Notes under the pieces: model-generated | Told to the model about the DNA's origin: nothing | The model's input: only the letters and a program-made list of their open reading frames with translations | The model's database searches: none | Assembly: GCA_023395575.1 (NCBI GenBank) | Contig: JAEWZA010000056.1 | Location: forward strand, 1-19,605 | DNA length: 19,605 nt | Origin: Bacillota bacterium | GTDB taxonomy: Bacteria > Bacillota > Clostridia > Acetivibrionales > DSM-1351 | Reading direction: 5' to 3' | Program-made: the position numbers and the translations under genes | Part shown: one piece after another, positions 1 through 7,859 of the stretch | Layout: every line of letters begins with the position of its first letter | Position numbering within the stretch: the stretch's first letter is position 1

Positions 1-63
1 GAAGTAGCCTCAAACCCAAACTATCGTCCAATAGCATCGGATATTTCAGCCGATAGGAATTGA
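1..63 (+). CDS. C-terminal fragment of an unidentified gene
   Basis: Frame 1 is open from the first base to a TGA at 61-63, giving a 20-residue tail that ends in ISADRN. The gene begins outside the window, and too little remains to name a family. An imperfect stem (ATCGG at 36-40 pairing with CCGAT at 50-54) lies within its last codons and is not followed by a T-run, so it is not a clear terminator. The next gene starts 38 bases downstream. That this is a true coding tail is inferred only from the open frame and its position. Confidence 0.4.
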   Translation, partial: EVASNPNYRPIASDISADRN

Positions 64-101
64 CTTTATTATTTAACACTTGACTACATGGGGAGGACAG
101 A

Positions 102-743
102 ATGAAAAAGGTTGACTTAGTGTTAAGGCATTATAATAAACTAAAGCCTATAAATTGTAAAGTAGTAAGCGGTGATGAAGATAATCTATTTACAGTAGAA
201 ATTATTGATAATGAATGTAAGGGGTTAGAAGTAATTAAAGGGGACCCTGTATTAATAGGTACATTAAATACAGATGATTCTTTGAACATTGCTGGAGGAA
301 GTGTAATAGGTGTTAATAAGCAAAATCACAGATATATTTTATGTAAAAATGATCTCTTGAATATTTCAAAGGAACTTGAAAAAAGACAATATGAACGATT
401 TCCTACATCATTAATTGGGCAAATAAAATGTGAAGATTCAGGCGATAGAGAAAGTCTATACATAAAGGATTTTAGCTATTTAGGTATGGGTGTTTATTCA
501 CCAGGAAATTTTAATATAGATGATAAAGTTGACATAAGCATATATTTAAGTAATAATGTAGTAATATTTGACGGAGTTATTATACGAAAAAAAATAAATT
601 TTGGAAGAAATGAGTACGGTATTCAAATTATGCATAGGGATAAAAATTCTATGCTTTCCACTCAGTCTCAGCTAACTAATTTAGTGCAAAATGAAAGAAA
701 TTTAATCTATAGACAGCTCATAAATGCAAAATCAAATATATAA
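102..743 (+). CDS. PilZ-domain c-di-GMP effector, YcgR-like (paralogue 1 of 3)
   Basis: A 213-residue protein with an N-terminal YcgR-type beta domain (about residues 1-90, with KGDPVLIG near 46-53 and GGSVIG near 65-70) and a C-terminal PilZ domain. Both c-di-GMP-binding motifs are present: RxxxR as R95-QYE-R99, and DxSxxG as D123-F-S125-YL-G128. A conserved NEYGIQI strand follows. Proteins of this family bind c-di-GMP in the cytoplasm and often act on flagellar motor function or surface behaviour; the target here is unknown. The start is supported by a GGGGAGG ribosome site at 90-96. It is the first of three tandem paralogues with separate 160-170-base leaders, so each may have its own promoter. 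Confidence 0.85.
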   Translation: MKKVDLVLRHYNKLKPINCKVVSGDEDNLFTVEIIDNECKGLEVIKGDPVLIGTLNTDDSLNIAGGSVIGVNKQNHRYILCKNDLLNISKELEKRQYERFPTSLIGQIKCEDSGDRESLYIKDFSYLGMGVYSPGNFNIDDKVDISIYLSNNVVIFDGVIIRKKINFGRNEYGIQIMHRDKNSMLSTQSQLTNLVQNERNLIYRQLINAKSNI

Positions 744-902
744 CTATAATAGAGGGTGATATCATAAAAAAGAATACTAGAAATCTATAATGGCTTTTCT
801 TATTCCTTGAAACAATTAAACAAAATAATTCACAATATCAATCGCAGCAATTATTAGAAAAATTTATACATACTAATCTACGTAGCAAATATTGGAGGAT
901 AT

Positions 903-1538
903 ATGCAGAATTTAAATTTAGTATTAAGACATTATAGTAAACTTAAACCAATTAACTGTACAGTATTAAGTGGGGATGTAAGAAAATTATTTACTGTGAG
1001 ATTTGGTGAAAATGAGAGCAGAGAGGCAGACTTTTTAAAAGGAGATCCTGTTTTAATAGGATTATTATCACAACATGAAAACCTTGATATTAATGGCGGA
1101 AGTGTGGTTGCAGCTATGCCGAAAGAGAATAGCTACATAATATGCTCTAATGAAGTAGAACCATTTATAAGAGAAAAAAGAGAATTTGATAGGTATCCAA
1201 CTTCATTACTTGCTGACATAAAGATAGTTGGCTCTAGTAAGAGAGAAGCTGCATGTATAAAGGATATTAGTTATGCAGGTATGTGTATTTATTCTACTGG
1301 AGATTTTGAAATAGATAGTACGATAGATATAAATTTATATTTTAGTAGTAATGTTATCACGTTTGAGGCAGTAGTATTGAGAAAAACAAAATATTTTGGT
1401 AGAAATGAATACGGATTACAAATATTACATAGAGATAAGAATGCTATGTATTCCGCACAAAGTCAGGTAGCTACAATAATACAAAATGAAAAAGATATAA
1501 TGTTAAGACATTTATCTAGCTTAGCTTTTAAATTATAA
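903..1538 (+). CDS. PilZ-domain c-di-GMP effector, YcgR-like (paralogue 2 of 3)
   Basis: A 211-residue paralogue of the gene upstream, collinear with it from the first residues (NLVLRHYSKLKPINC) to the end. The PilZ motifs are intact: R93-EFD-R97 and D121-I-S123-YA-G126, followed by RNEYGLQI. GGAGG at 894-898 sets the ATG at 903. The 159-base gap from the first copy shows no terminator. The N-terminal domain keeps the KGDPVLIG and GGSVV strands, so copies 1 and 2 differ mainly in surface residues. It is probably a soluble c-di-GMP receptor for motility or envelope control; the exact target cannot be read from the sequence. Confidence 0.85.
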   Translation: MQNLNLVLRHYSKLKPINCTVLSGDVRKLFTVRFGENESREADFLKGDPVLIGLLSQHENLDINGGSVVAAMPKENSYIICSNEVEPFIREKREFDRYPTSLLADIKIVGSSKREAACIKDISYAGMCIYSTGDFEIDSTIDINLYFSSNVITFEAVVLRKTKYFGRNEYGLQILHRDKNAMYSAQSQVATIIQNEKDIMLRHLSSLAFKL

Positions 1539-1713
1539 TGGTATTTAATAAGCTTTCCTTGGAGTATTCAGAATTAAAATATTGGACAAACAACAAAAAA
1601 ACTAAGTTTTGTTTTATAATATGTATTTTAACAATTCACATGCATCAACAATTTCTGATGAATTATATTACATACAAGTATTAGAAATAAATACTTGAAG
1701 GATGGGATGTAAA

Positions 1714-2340
1714 ATGAACTTAGTGCTAAAGCATTATGCTAAATTGAAGCCCGTGAGTTGTACAGTAGTAAGCGGAGATATTAACAAATTAATAACTATA
1801 AGATTTGATAATATCAAGAATAAAGATATTAGCTTTATTAAGGGTGACCCTGTTATATTGGCAATGCTTGGATATGATGGTGAATTGCAGCTTTATGGGG
1901 GAAGAGTTATTGCTATTACCCTAAATAATGATAACTGTCTTATATTTTCGAAAAGGATTAAAGCTGATTCGACGGAATTTAAAAGGCGGGAATTTTTCAG
2001 GTATCCTGCATCTTTACTTGCAGATGTAAAGCTTACAGGAACAAGCAATTGGGAGGATGCGTGTATAATAGATATTAGCTACTCAGGTATGCGTATTTAT
2101 TCAAAAGGCAATTATGAAGTTGGTAATAATTTGGAGGTTAGCATATTTTTAAGTAGTAATATTTTAAAATTTGAAGTTGAAGTGGTAAGAAAAACTAAAA
2201 GCTTTAACAGGAATGAGTATGGAATTCAAATTATAAACAAGGAAAGAAGTAATCTATACATTACAAAAAATAAAATTTATCAGGTATTAAAAGATGAGAA
2301 GGCATTAATCCATAAGTACTTATTAGGATACAATTACTAA
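1714..2340 (+). CDS. PilZ-domain c-di-GMP effector, YcgR-like (paralogue 3 of 3)
   Basis: Third tandem paralogue, 208 residues from the ATG at 1714. This start is preferred over the in-frame ATG at 1702 because GGGA (1704-1707) lies six bases upstream of it and because MNLVLKHY then aligns with the starts of the other two copies. The c-di-GMP motifs are kept: R92-EFF-R96 and D120-I-S122-YS-G125, then RNEYGIQI. It is the most divergent of the three in the N-terminal domain (KGDPVILA, GGRVIAI), which suggests an older duplication or a different partner. No strong terminator is seen after the stop. Confidence 0.84.
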   Translation: MNLVLKHYAKLKPVSCTVVSGDINKLITIRFDNIKNKDISFIKGDPVILAMLGYDGELQLYGGRVIAITLNNDNCLIFSKRIKADSTEFKRREFFRYPASLLADVKLTGTSNWEDACIIDISYSGMRIYSKGNYEVGNNLEVSIFLSSNILKFEVEVVRKTKSFNRNEYGIQIINKERSNLYITKNKIYQVLKDEKALIHKYLLGYNY

Positions 2341-2654
2341 TATTAACTTATCGCGTTGTGCTAATTATTTTATGACCCTCGCGGGTTAAATTTATAGTAC
2401 AAGTTTTCTGGTATTATTCTGTACAAAATTAGCTAGATAGGGTACTCCAAAGATATCTGTTGAATTAGTATTTGTTCATCATAGTTAATTTACCGCCGCC
2501 TACATTCAGTATTCATACAAAGAAAATTGAACAAAAGCTTGTACTGTGAAAGGAAAAATAAATATAATTCAAGACTGCATATAGTAGTTTTGAATTTATC
2601 AGCTTATAACAGATAATACTCTACTATCAAAATAGTAATTGAAAGGTCAAAGGT
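2341..2654. other. Intergenic stretch with repeat copy and weak hairpin
   Basis: This 314-base gap has no open frame I would call a gene. It contains one copy of a short repeat at 2360-2387 (see the repeat entries) and an imperfect hairpin at 2567-2595, with arms ATTCAAGAC and GTTTTGAAT. The hairpin is not followed by a T-run, so it is not an obvious terminator. A promoter for the next gene is likely in the last 100 bases, but I could not pick out a convincing -35/-10 pair. Confidence 0.4.
2360..2387 (+). repeat. Dispersed short repeat, copy 1
   Basis: The 16 bases GCTAATTATTTTATGA are identical to 9541-9556. Both copies are followed by a similar short inverted repeat: ACCCTCGCGGGTT here and ACCTTGCAGGGTT in the second copy, with a one-base indel. 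This copy lies 20 bases after the third PilZ gene. The elements do not lie in homologous genes, so the similarity is not explained by paralogy. It may be a small palindromic intergenic repeat or a chance match in A/T-rich DNA. Confidence 0.4.
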
Positions 2655-2990
2655 ATGAATATTCAAATTTATGGAGCAAAAGGTTTTGAAACACAAAAAG
2701 CTGAAAGATATTTTAAAGAGAGAAAGATAAGCTACCAATATACTGATTTGTATAAATATGGTCTCAGTAAAGGTGAATACGAAAGTGTAAAAGCTTCTGT
2801 GGGAATTAGAGAATTAATAAATGTAAACTGTAAGGACTATGAAAGACTAAACATGAAGAATTTAGGAGTTGGAAAAGTGGCTGAGGAAGTTCTTTTAAAA
2901 AATCCAAAACTGTTCAATGCACCAATTGTAAGAAATGGGAAAATGGCTACTGTTGGCTATAAACCAGAGATTTGGGGACAATGGCAATAA
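2655..2990 (+). CDS. ArsC/Spx-family thioredoxin-fold protein lacking the active cysteine
   Basis: A 111-residue protein whose start (IQIYGAKGFETQKAERYFKE) matches the first strand and helix of the ArsC/Spx/YffB family, where the motif is normally IYG-x-x-x-C-x-T-x-RKA. The family also shows in the cis-proline region FNAPIVRNGKMATVGYKPE near residues 88-106. The cysteine expected near residue 10 is absent (KGFETQ), so arsenate reduction or a Cys-based redox switch at that site is unlikely. The only cysteine is in NVNCKDYERLN near residue 59. A purine-rich AAAGG just upstream supports the ATG. Its role is unknown, and it could be a non-catalytic adaptor or regulator. Confidence 0.7.
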   Translation: MNIQIYGAKGFETQKAERYFKERKISYQYTDLYKYGLSKGEYESVKASVGIRELINVNCKDYERLNMKNLGVGKVAEEVLLKNPKLFNAPIVRNGKMATVGYKPEIWGQWQ

Positions 2991-3071
2991 AGTCTTCAAA
3001 AATAATTACGCTTTTAGTAGTTTAGCGCTTTAATAATTTTATAGGCATAGCACGTGTGGGGGTTATCTTAA

Positions 3072-3821
3072 GTGGAAAGAGATATTCATAAAAACCAGAA
3101 GCTTTTAAATATTCAAGTTGGAGATAAAGAGCTAAAGTATATATTAACTAGAAGCGACAGAAAAACAATAGGTATAACTATAGATAAAAATGGATTAGTT
3201 AAGGTGACCAGCCCATATAGGGTTTCTGAAAGCTACATTAATGAACTTTTACACAAAAAATCCTCGTGGCTTCAAAAAAAGCTTATGGAGTTAGAGAGTG
3301 GAGCAGCAGAAGCTAATAGACCCAAAACTTTTCATAATGGTGAAGCATTTTTATATTTGGGAAAAGTATTTGAACTAAAAATTTATAGAAATAGTAGTTG
3401 TAAAAAGGCAACTGTTAAGCTTGAGGGTAAGAGTATAGTAATTGATTCCCCCATTAGTTTTGATTCTGATAGTATAAAAAAAACATTAAGGCAATGGTAT
3501 ATAGAACAATTCAAGTATATAGCTTCAGAAAGAATTAATTTTTATTCAGCAAAGATAGGAGTTCTCCCCAAAAAGGTGACTATTAGAGAGCAGAAGACTA
3601 GATGGGGTAGCTGTAGCAGTAAAGGTAATATTAATTTGAATTGGAAACTCATAATGGCATCTTTAGAAGTACTTGATTATGTGATTGTTCATGAATTATG
3701 CCATATGATTGCCATGAATCATTCTGAGGAGTTTTGGAAACTTGTTAGTGTTTTCTCACCACAGTATAAAAATTATAGAGATTGGTTAAGACATAATGGA
3801 GATATGTTAAACCTTGATTGA
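3072..3821 (+). CDS. YgjP-type (DUF45) zinc metallopeptidase
   Basis: A 249-residue protein of the YgjP/DUF45 family, related to SprT/WSS1 metallopeptidases. The zinc site is clear: H207-E208-LC-H211 with a third histidine at H217 in NHSEEFW. Upstream, TRWGSCSSKGNINLNWKL (about 177-193) is the family signature. The N-terminal half is the usual beta-rich region (ITRSDRKTIGITI-like strands, SSWLQKKL). Translation starts at a GTG preceded by GTGGGGG at 3056-3062. It is a cytoplasmic protein and a predicted peptidase; substrates are not known for the family. It is oriented with its neighbours but separated by about 80 bases on each side. Confidence 0.88.
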   Translation: MERDIHKNQKLLNIQVGDKELKYILTRSDRKTIGITIDKNGLVKVTSPYRVSESYINELLHKKSSWLQKKLMELESGAAEANRPKTFHNGEAFLYLGKVFELKIYRNSSCKKATVKLEGKSIVIDSPISFDSDSIKKTLRQWYIEQFKYIASERINFYSAKIGVLPKKVTIREQKTRWGSCSSKGNINLNWKLIMASLEVLDYVIVHELCHMIAMNHSEEFWKLVSVFSPQYKNYRDWLRHNGDMLNLD

Positions 3822-3901
3822 ATTATTTACGATATAATAATATACAATTTATTTAAAGTACAATATATAGTTAAAAAATATTATAGCAAAGTGGAGGGCA
3901 C

Positions 3902-4996
3902 ATGATTTACAAAAAGTATGGAAAAACAGGAAAAGATATATCTGTAATTGGTTTTGGTGGCATGAGATTTCCGAAAGTAAATGAAGAATATGACTACGAT
4001 AAGTGTGCTGAGATTGTTGTTAAAGCAAATGAACTTGGGGTTAATTATTTTGACACAGCTCCAGGATATTGTGATGATCATAGTGAAAAGATTATGGCTC
4101 ATGCTTTTAAAATGATGAAGAATCAATTTTATGTTTCAACAAAATGTAGTGAAAGGGATGGTTCAAAGCTGCGCAAAACTCTGGAAACTTCACTAAAGAG
4201 AATGAATCTAGAAAAAATAAATTTCTTTCATATATGGTGTATTTTGGATATTGACGACTATAGAAGCAGAATGGTTAAAGGCGGAGCATATGAGACTGCG
4301 CTTAAGGCAAAGGAAGAAGGCCTAATTGAGCATATAACCTTCTCAACCCACTGTAGTGGTGATGAAATTGAGACAATTGTAAATGAGGATTGTTTTGAGG
4401 GGATGACAGTTGGCTATAATATTATTAACTTTCCTTTTAGGCAAAAGGGTTTAAAAGCAGCTTACGAAAAAGGTTTAGGTATTGCTACAATGAACCCACT
4501 TGGAGGGGGCTTAATACCTCAAAAGGCGGATTATTTTGACTTTATCAGAGGAGCCAATGATAAGACAGTAGTTGATGCGGCAATTAAGTTTAATGCTTCA
4601 CATGACGAAATAACAACTGTTTTGTGTGGTATGGGAAGTATGGAAGAAGTAATTCAAAATTGTAGTATTGGAGACAATCTAGTGAAGCTGGATGAAAACA
4701 AGTTAAAAGATATTGAAAATAGATTGTTTAACTCTATGGATAAACTCTGCACAGGCTGTCGATATTGTGAGTATTGCCCAAAGGGAATACCAGTTTCTAA
4801 GTTCATGCTCTCATACAATAATTATATTCTAGGTGACAAAAAAGAGGTTTTTGATTATTTAAAGTACCATTGGGGTATTAAATACGAGCAGGCAAATGAG
4901 TGTATTAGCTGTGGGTTATGTGAAAGAAAATGTACTCAGCATTTGCCAATAATTAGTAGACTAAAAGAGACTAGTGAATGGGGCTCTGAATATTAA
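3902..4996 (+). CDS. Aldo/keto reductase with C-terminal 4Fe-4S ferredoxin domain
   Basis: A 364-residue oxidoreductase. Residues 1 to about 270 form the aldo/keto reductase barrel: MIYKKYGKTG-K-DISVIGFGGMR at the start, NYFDTAPGYCDDHSE carrying the catalytic Asp and Tyr, and FYVSTKC carrying the Lys. The C-terminal 90 residues hold two cysteine clusters, CTGCRYCEYCPKGIPVS and CISCGLCERKCTQHLPI, typical of dicluster 4Fe-4S domains. This fused form is common in clostridia and probably exchanges electrons with ferredoxin; the substrate is unknown. GGAGGG at 3893-3898 supports the ATG. A strong terminator follows after about 160 bases. Confidence 0.88.
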   Translation: MIYKKYGKTGKDISVIGFGGMRFPKVNEEYDYDKCAEIVVKANELGVNYFDTAPGYCDDHSEKIMAHAFKMMKNQFYVSTKCSERDGSKLRKTLETSLKRMNLEKINFFHIWCILDIDDYRSRMVKGGAYETALKAKEEGLIEHITFSTHCSGDEIETIVNEDCFEGMTVGYNIINFPFRQKGLKAAYEKGLGIATMNPLGGGLIPQKADYFDFIRGANDKTVVDAAIKFNASHDEITTVLCGMGSMEEVIQNCSIGDNLVKLDENKLKDIENRLFNSMDKLCTGCRYCEYCPKGIPVSKFMLSYNNYILGDKKEVFDYLKYHWGIKYEQANECISCGLCERKCTQHLPIISRLKETSEWGSEY

Positions 4997-5155
4997 AGTA
5001 ATATTTATATAAAAATTTATAGGTTTGAATTTTTAGCTTATTTATATATTAAATTCATACTTCAGAATTTATACAAAATAGAATTATATTTGTTAAATAT
5101 TAGTTGCTTTAAGTATACACAGTTGATGAAATTGACAATAGTTTTAAGCCATAAT

Positions 5156-5209
5156 AAAGCAAAGGGATAATCACTTAATTTGTGATGGAATCCTTTTGCT
5201 TTTTCTTTT
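5156..5209 (+). terminator. Rho-independent terminator after the aldo/keto reductase
   Basis: AAGCAAAGGGAT (5157-5168) pairs with ATCCTTTTGCTT, a 12-pair stem with one G-U. An inner stem, ATCAC with GTGAT, extends the hairpin, and TTTTCTTTT follows. It separates the aldo/keto reductase from the hydrogenase operon. The reverse strand also has a T-rich run (from AAAG), so some bidirectional action is possible. Confidence 0.8.
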
Positions 5210-5306
5210 GCCCTTCAGATTTAGTAAACCTTATCTATAATTATTTTCTTGAAATAGGATAGTTATTTATTCATTGATAGTTAAAAGTACAGGCGTTAAA
5301 ATTGGA

Positions 5307-5335
5307 TTGATAAAAAAATAACAATGTTTTATCAA
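5307..5335 (+). promoter_or_regulatory. Rex-like operator over a candidate promoter for hydCBA
   Basis: TTGATAAAAAAATAACAA at 5307-5324 matches the Rex consensus TTGTTAA-N4-TTAACAA at 12 of 14 fixed positions. The same bases give a possible -35 (TTGATA, 5307-5312), 17 bases before TATCAA (5330-5335). A second candidate promoter, TTGCTA (5354-5359) with TATACA (5378-5383), lies downstream. Rex is a repressor that senses NAD+/NADH and is known to control fermentation and hydrogenase genes in clostridia. The leader to the first gene is about 150 bases. Binding is inferred from sequence only. Confidence 0.55.
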
Positions 5336-5494
5336 AGACACTATTAGATAGATTTGCTATATGAGTTTTTATAAATTTATACAGCACAGCAATTTGAGAT
5401 TAACGTTTAAAAAGTATATATTTGAACGCTTTTCACCGTTTATATGTTTTCATAATGTTAACTAGTAATATAAATGTTTAAGGAGGCAGGGTTA

Positions 5495-5986
5495 ATGGAG
5501 GAGTTAAAAGTATGTGATGTTATTGTATGTGATGTTATTGATAGTATTTTGGATAAATATGATAATAACAAGTCTTATCTAATTGCAATTTTGCAAGAAA
5601 TTCAGAATGAGTATAAATATTTACCCGAAGATAAATTAAAGTATGTTGCAGAAAAGCTTGAAGTTAATTTATCGAAAATATTTAGTGTTGCAACCTTTTA
5701 TGAGAATTTCTCATTAATTCCAAAAGGTAAATACATTATCAAGATTTGTGATGGTACTGCCTGTCATGTTAGAAAATCAATTCCTATTTTAAATGCGCTT
5801 CGAAAAGAATTAAGATTGAGTGATAGCAAACATACCACAGATGATATGCTTTTCACAGTTGAAACAGTATCCTGTTTAGGTGCCTGTGGACTTGCTCCAG
5901 TTATAACAATAAACGATAAGGTGTACTCAAAGATGACGCCTGAGTCAACTATAGAAACTATTAGAGCATTAAGGGGTGAAGAATAA
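5495..5986 (+). CDS. hydC: NADH-linked [FeFe]-hydrogenase, NuoE-like subunit
   Basis: A 163-residue thioredoxin-like [2Fe-2S] subunit homologous to NuoE. The cluster ligands are C85-x4-C90 (CDGTAC) and C127-x3-C131 (CLGAC). The N-terminal helical region (LIAILQEIQNEYKYLP) and FSVATFYENFS are typical of the family. It would pass electrons between the flavin subunit and the hydrogenase. The start is the ATG at 5495, eight bases after AGGAGG (5481-5486); an in-frame ATG at 5474 lies before that ribosome site and is rejected. Residues 6-15 are a perfect repeat, VCDVI-VCDVI, from a 15-base tandem duplication. The stop codon overlaps the next start by one base (TAATG). Confidence 0.9.
   Translation: MEELKVCDVIVCDVIDSILDKYDNNKSYLIAILQEIQNEYKYLPEDKLKYVAEKLEVNLSKIFSVATFYENFSLIPKGKYIIKICDGTACHVRKSIPILNALRKELRLSDSKHTTDDMLFTVETVSCLGACGLAPVITINDKVYSKMTPESTIETIRALRGEE
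5511..5540 (+). repeat. 15-base tandem duplication inside hydC
   Basis: TATGTGATGTTATTG occurs twice in direct tandem (5511-5525 and 5526-5540) with no mismatch. It keeps the reading frame and encodes VCDVI twice near the N-terminus of the NuoE-like subunit. A perfect copy suggests a recent slippage event. Confidence 0.85.
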
Positions 5987-7857
5987 TGAAAATAAGATGT
6001 TTAGATGAGTTAAAAAACTTTTCTGAGAAATCAAAGCAGGCTTTAGACAGACAAAAAAAGAAGGTTTTAGTTTGTGCTGGTACAGGATGTGTTGCTGGAG
6101 GAGCGCTAGAAATTTTTGAGAAACTAGGTACATTAATCAGAGAAAAAGGGCTTTTAGTAGATTTGGAACTTGACCACGAAAAAGAAGGTATTGGAGTTAA
6201 AAAAAGTGGATGTCATGGTTTTTGTGAAATGGGTCCTTTGGTAAGAATTGAACCAGAAAATTATTTATATTTAAAAGTTCAGTTAGAGGATTGTGAAGAA
6301 ATTGTTGAAAAAACCTTAATGAAGAATGAGCCTGTAGAAAGGCTTTTATATAGAAAAGATAATCATATTTACAAAGCACAAGAGGATATACCCTTTTATC
6401 ATAAGCAAACAAGAATGGTTTTAAAAAACTGCGGAAGCATCAATGCGGAATCCTTTACTGAATATGTGGCAAAAGGTGGATATGAAGCTCTAAGTAAGGT
6501 GTTATTTGAAATGGAACCAGAAGAGGTTTGTCAGTCAATTATTGATTCAAATCTTAGAGGAAGAGGCGGCGGAGGTTATCCTGCTGGAAAGAAGTGGGCA
6601 CAGGTGTTAAAGCAAGACAGTGAAGTAAAATATGTAGTATGCAATGGAGATGAAGGAGATCCAGGGGCTTTCATGGATAGAAGTATTATGGAGGGCGATC
6701 CCCATGGTGTTATTGAAGGCATGATTATTGCAGGATATGCCACTAAAAGTGAAGCGGGATATATTTATGTAAGGGCAGAGTATCCACTTGCTGTTGAAAG
6801 ACTCCGAATTGCAATTGAAAGTGCTAGAAAACATGGTATGTTAGGCGATAATATACTCAATTCTGGATTTTCATTTGATATTAATATTAACAAGGGCGCG
6901 GGAGCTTTTGTGTGTGGTGAGGGAAGTGCATTAACTGCTTCAATTGAAGGTGAAAGGGGTATGCCAAGAGTAAAACCTCCTAGAACTGTTGAGCAAGGCT
7001 TATGGGCAAAGCCAACAGTCTTAAATAACGTTGAAACCTTTGCCAATGTTCCTATTATAATAACAAATGGCAGTGAATGGTACAAGAATATTGGAACTGA
7101 GAATAGTCCTGGAACAAAAGCTTTTGCAATTACGGGTAATGTTAACAATACAGGACTAATAGAAGTCCCTATGGGAACAACACTTAGAGAAGTAATATTT
7201 GATATAGGCGGAGGAATTCAAAATAATAAGAAGTTCAAAGCTGTTCAGATAGGTGGCCCTTCAGGTGGCTGTTTAACTGAGGAGCATTTGGATTTGCCTC
7301 TTGATTTTGATTCGCTTAAAAAAGTGGGAGCAATGATAGGCTCAGGCGGACTGGTTGTAATGGATGAAGATACTTGCATGGTTGAAGTTGCAAGGTTCTT
7401 TATGAATTTTACGCAAAATGAATCTTGTGGGAAATGCGTTCCTTGCAGGGAAGGAACAAAGAGGATGCTTGAGCTATTAGAGAATATTGTAAATGGAAAG
7501 GGAACTCTTGAGGATCTTGATTTGCTTGAAGAGCTCGCAGATACCATCAGTAATACTGCTTTATGTGGTTTGGGTAAATCAGCAGCTAGCCCAGTAGTAA
7601 GCACTTTGAAATATTTTAGAAATGAATATATTGAGCATGTAGTGGACAAAAAGTGCAGAACTCTTACATGTAAGGCATTAGCAACAATAGTGATTGACAG
7701 TGACAAGTGTAAAGGCTGTAGTAAGTGTGCCAGAGTATGTCCAGTGAATGCCATACAAGGAAAAGTTAAAGAGCCATTTTCAATAATCAAAGCAAAATGT
7801 ATTAAATGTGGTGCTTGTTTAGATGCATGTCCATTTAATGCTATAAAGGAGGTATAA
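5986..7857 (+). CDS. hydB: NADH-linked [FeFe]-hydrogenase, NuoF-like flavoprotein subunit
   Basis: A 623-residue protein with four parts. Residues 25-105 are a thioredoxin-like [2Fe-2S] domain (C30, C35, C76, C80). Residues about 130-430 are the NuoF core, with the nucleotide motif GRGGGGYPAGKKW at 192-204 and NGDEGDPGAFMDRSIMEGDPH around the FMN site. The N3-type 4Fe-4S site is C481-GK-C484-VP-C487 with C527. The C-terminal tail carries two ferredoxin motifs (CKGCSKCARVCP from 575, and CIKCGACLDACP). This is the architecture of HydB in trimeric bifurcating hydrogenases, where NAD(H) binds and FMN splits or joins the electron pairs. Its ATG shares a base with the hydC stop, suggesting coupled translation. 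Confidence 0.94.
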   Translation: MKIRCLDELKNFSEKSKQALDRQKKKVLVCAGTGCVAGGALEIFEKLGTLIREKGLLVDLELDHEKEGIGVKKSGCHGFCEMGPLVRIEPENYLYLKVQLEDCEEIVEKTLMKNEPVERLLYRKDNHIYKAQEDIPFYHKQTRMVLKNCGSINAESFTEYVAKGGYEALSKVLFEMEPEEVCQSIIDSNLRGRGGGGYPAGKKWAQVLKQDSEVKYVVCNGDEGDPGAFMDRSIMEGDPHGVIEGMIIAGYATKSEAGYIYVRAEYPLAVERLRIAIESARKHGMLGDNILNSGFSFDININKGAGAFVCGEGSALTASIEGERGMPRVKPPRTVEQGLWAKPTVLNNVETFANVPIIITNGSEWYKNIGTENSPGTKAFAITGNVNNTGLIEVPMGTTLREVIFDIGGGIQNNKKFKAVQIGGPSGGCLTEEHLDLPLDFDSLKKVGAMIGSGGLVVMDEDTCMVEVARFFMNFTQNESCGKCVPCREGTKRMLELLENIVNGKGTLEDLDLLEELADTISNTALCGLGKSAASPVVSTLKYFRNEYIEHVVDKKCRTLTCKALATIVIDSDKCKGCSKCARVCPVNAIQGKVKEPFSIIKAKCIKCGACLDACPFNAIKEV

Positions 7858-7859
7858 AT

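Noticed and set aside
1..101. c-di-GMP riboswitch before the first PilZ gene
   Set aside because: The hallmark GEMM core sequences are absent; the stretch instead reads as the open tail of a gene with a small hairpin.
5307..5335. FNR/CRP-type operator TTGAT...ATCAA
   Set aside because: The half-sites are 19 bases apart, far more than the 4-6 typical of that family; the Rex reading of the left 18 bases fits better.
5474..5494. Upstream ATG as hydC start
   Set aside because: The strong AGGAGG ribosome site lies after it; starting at 5495 gives correct spacing.
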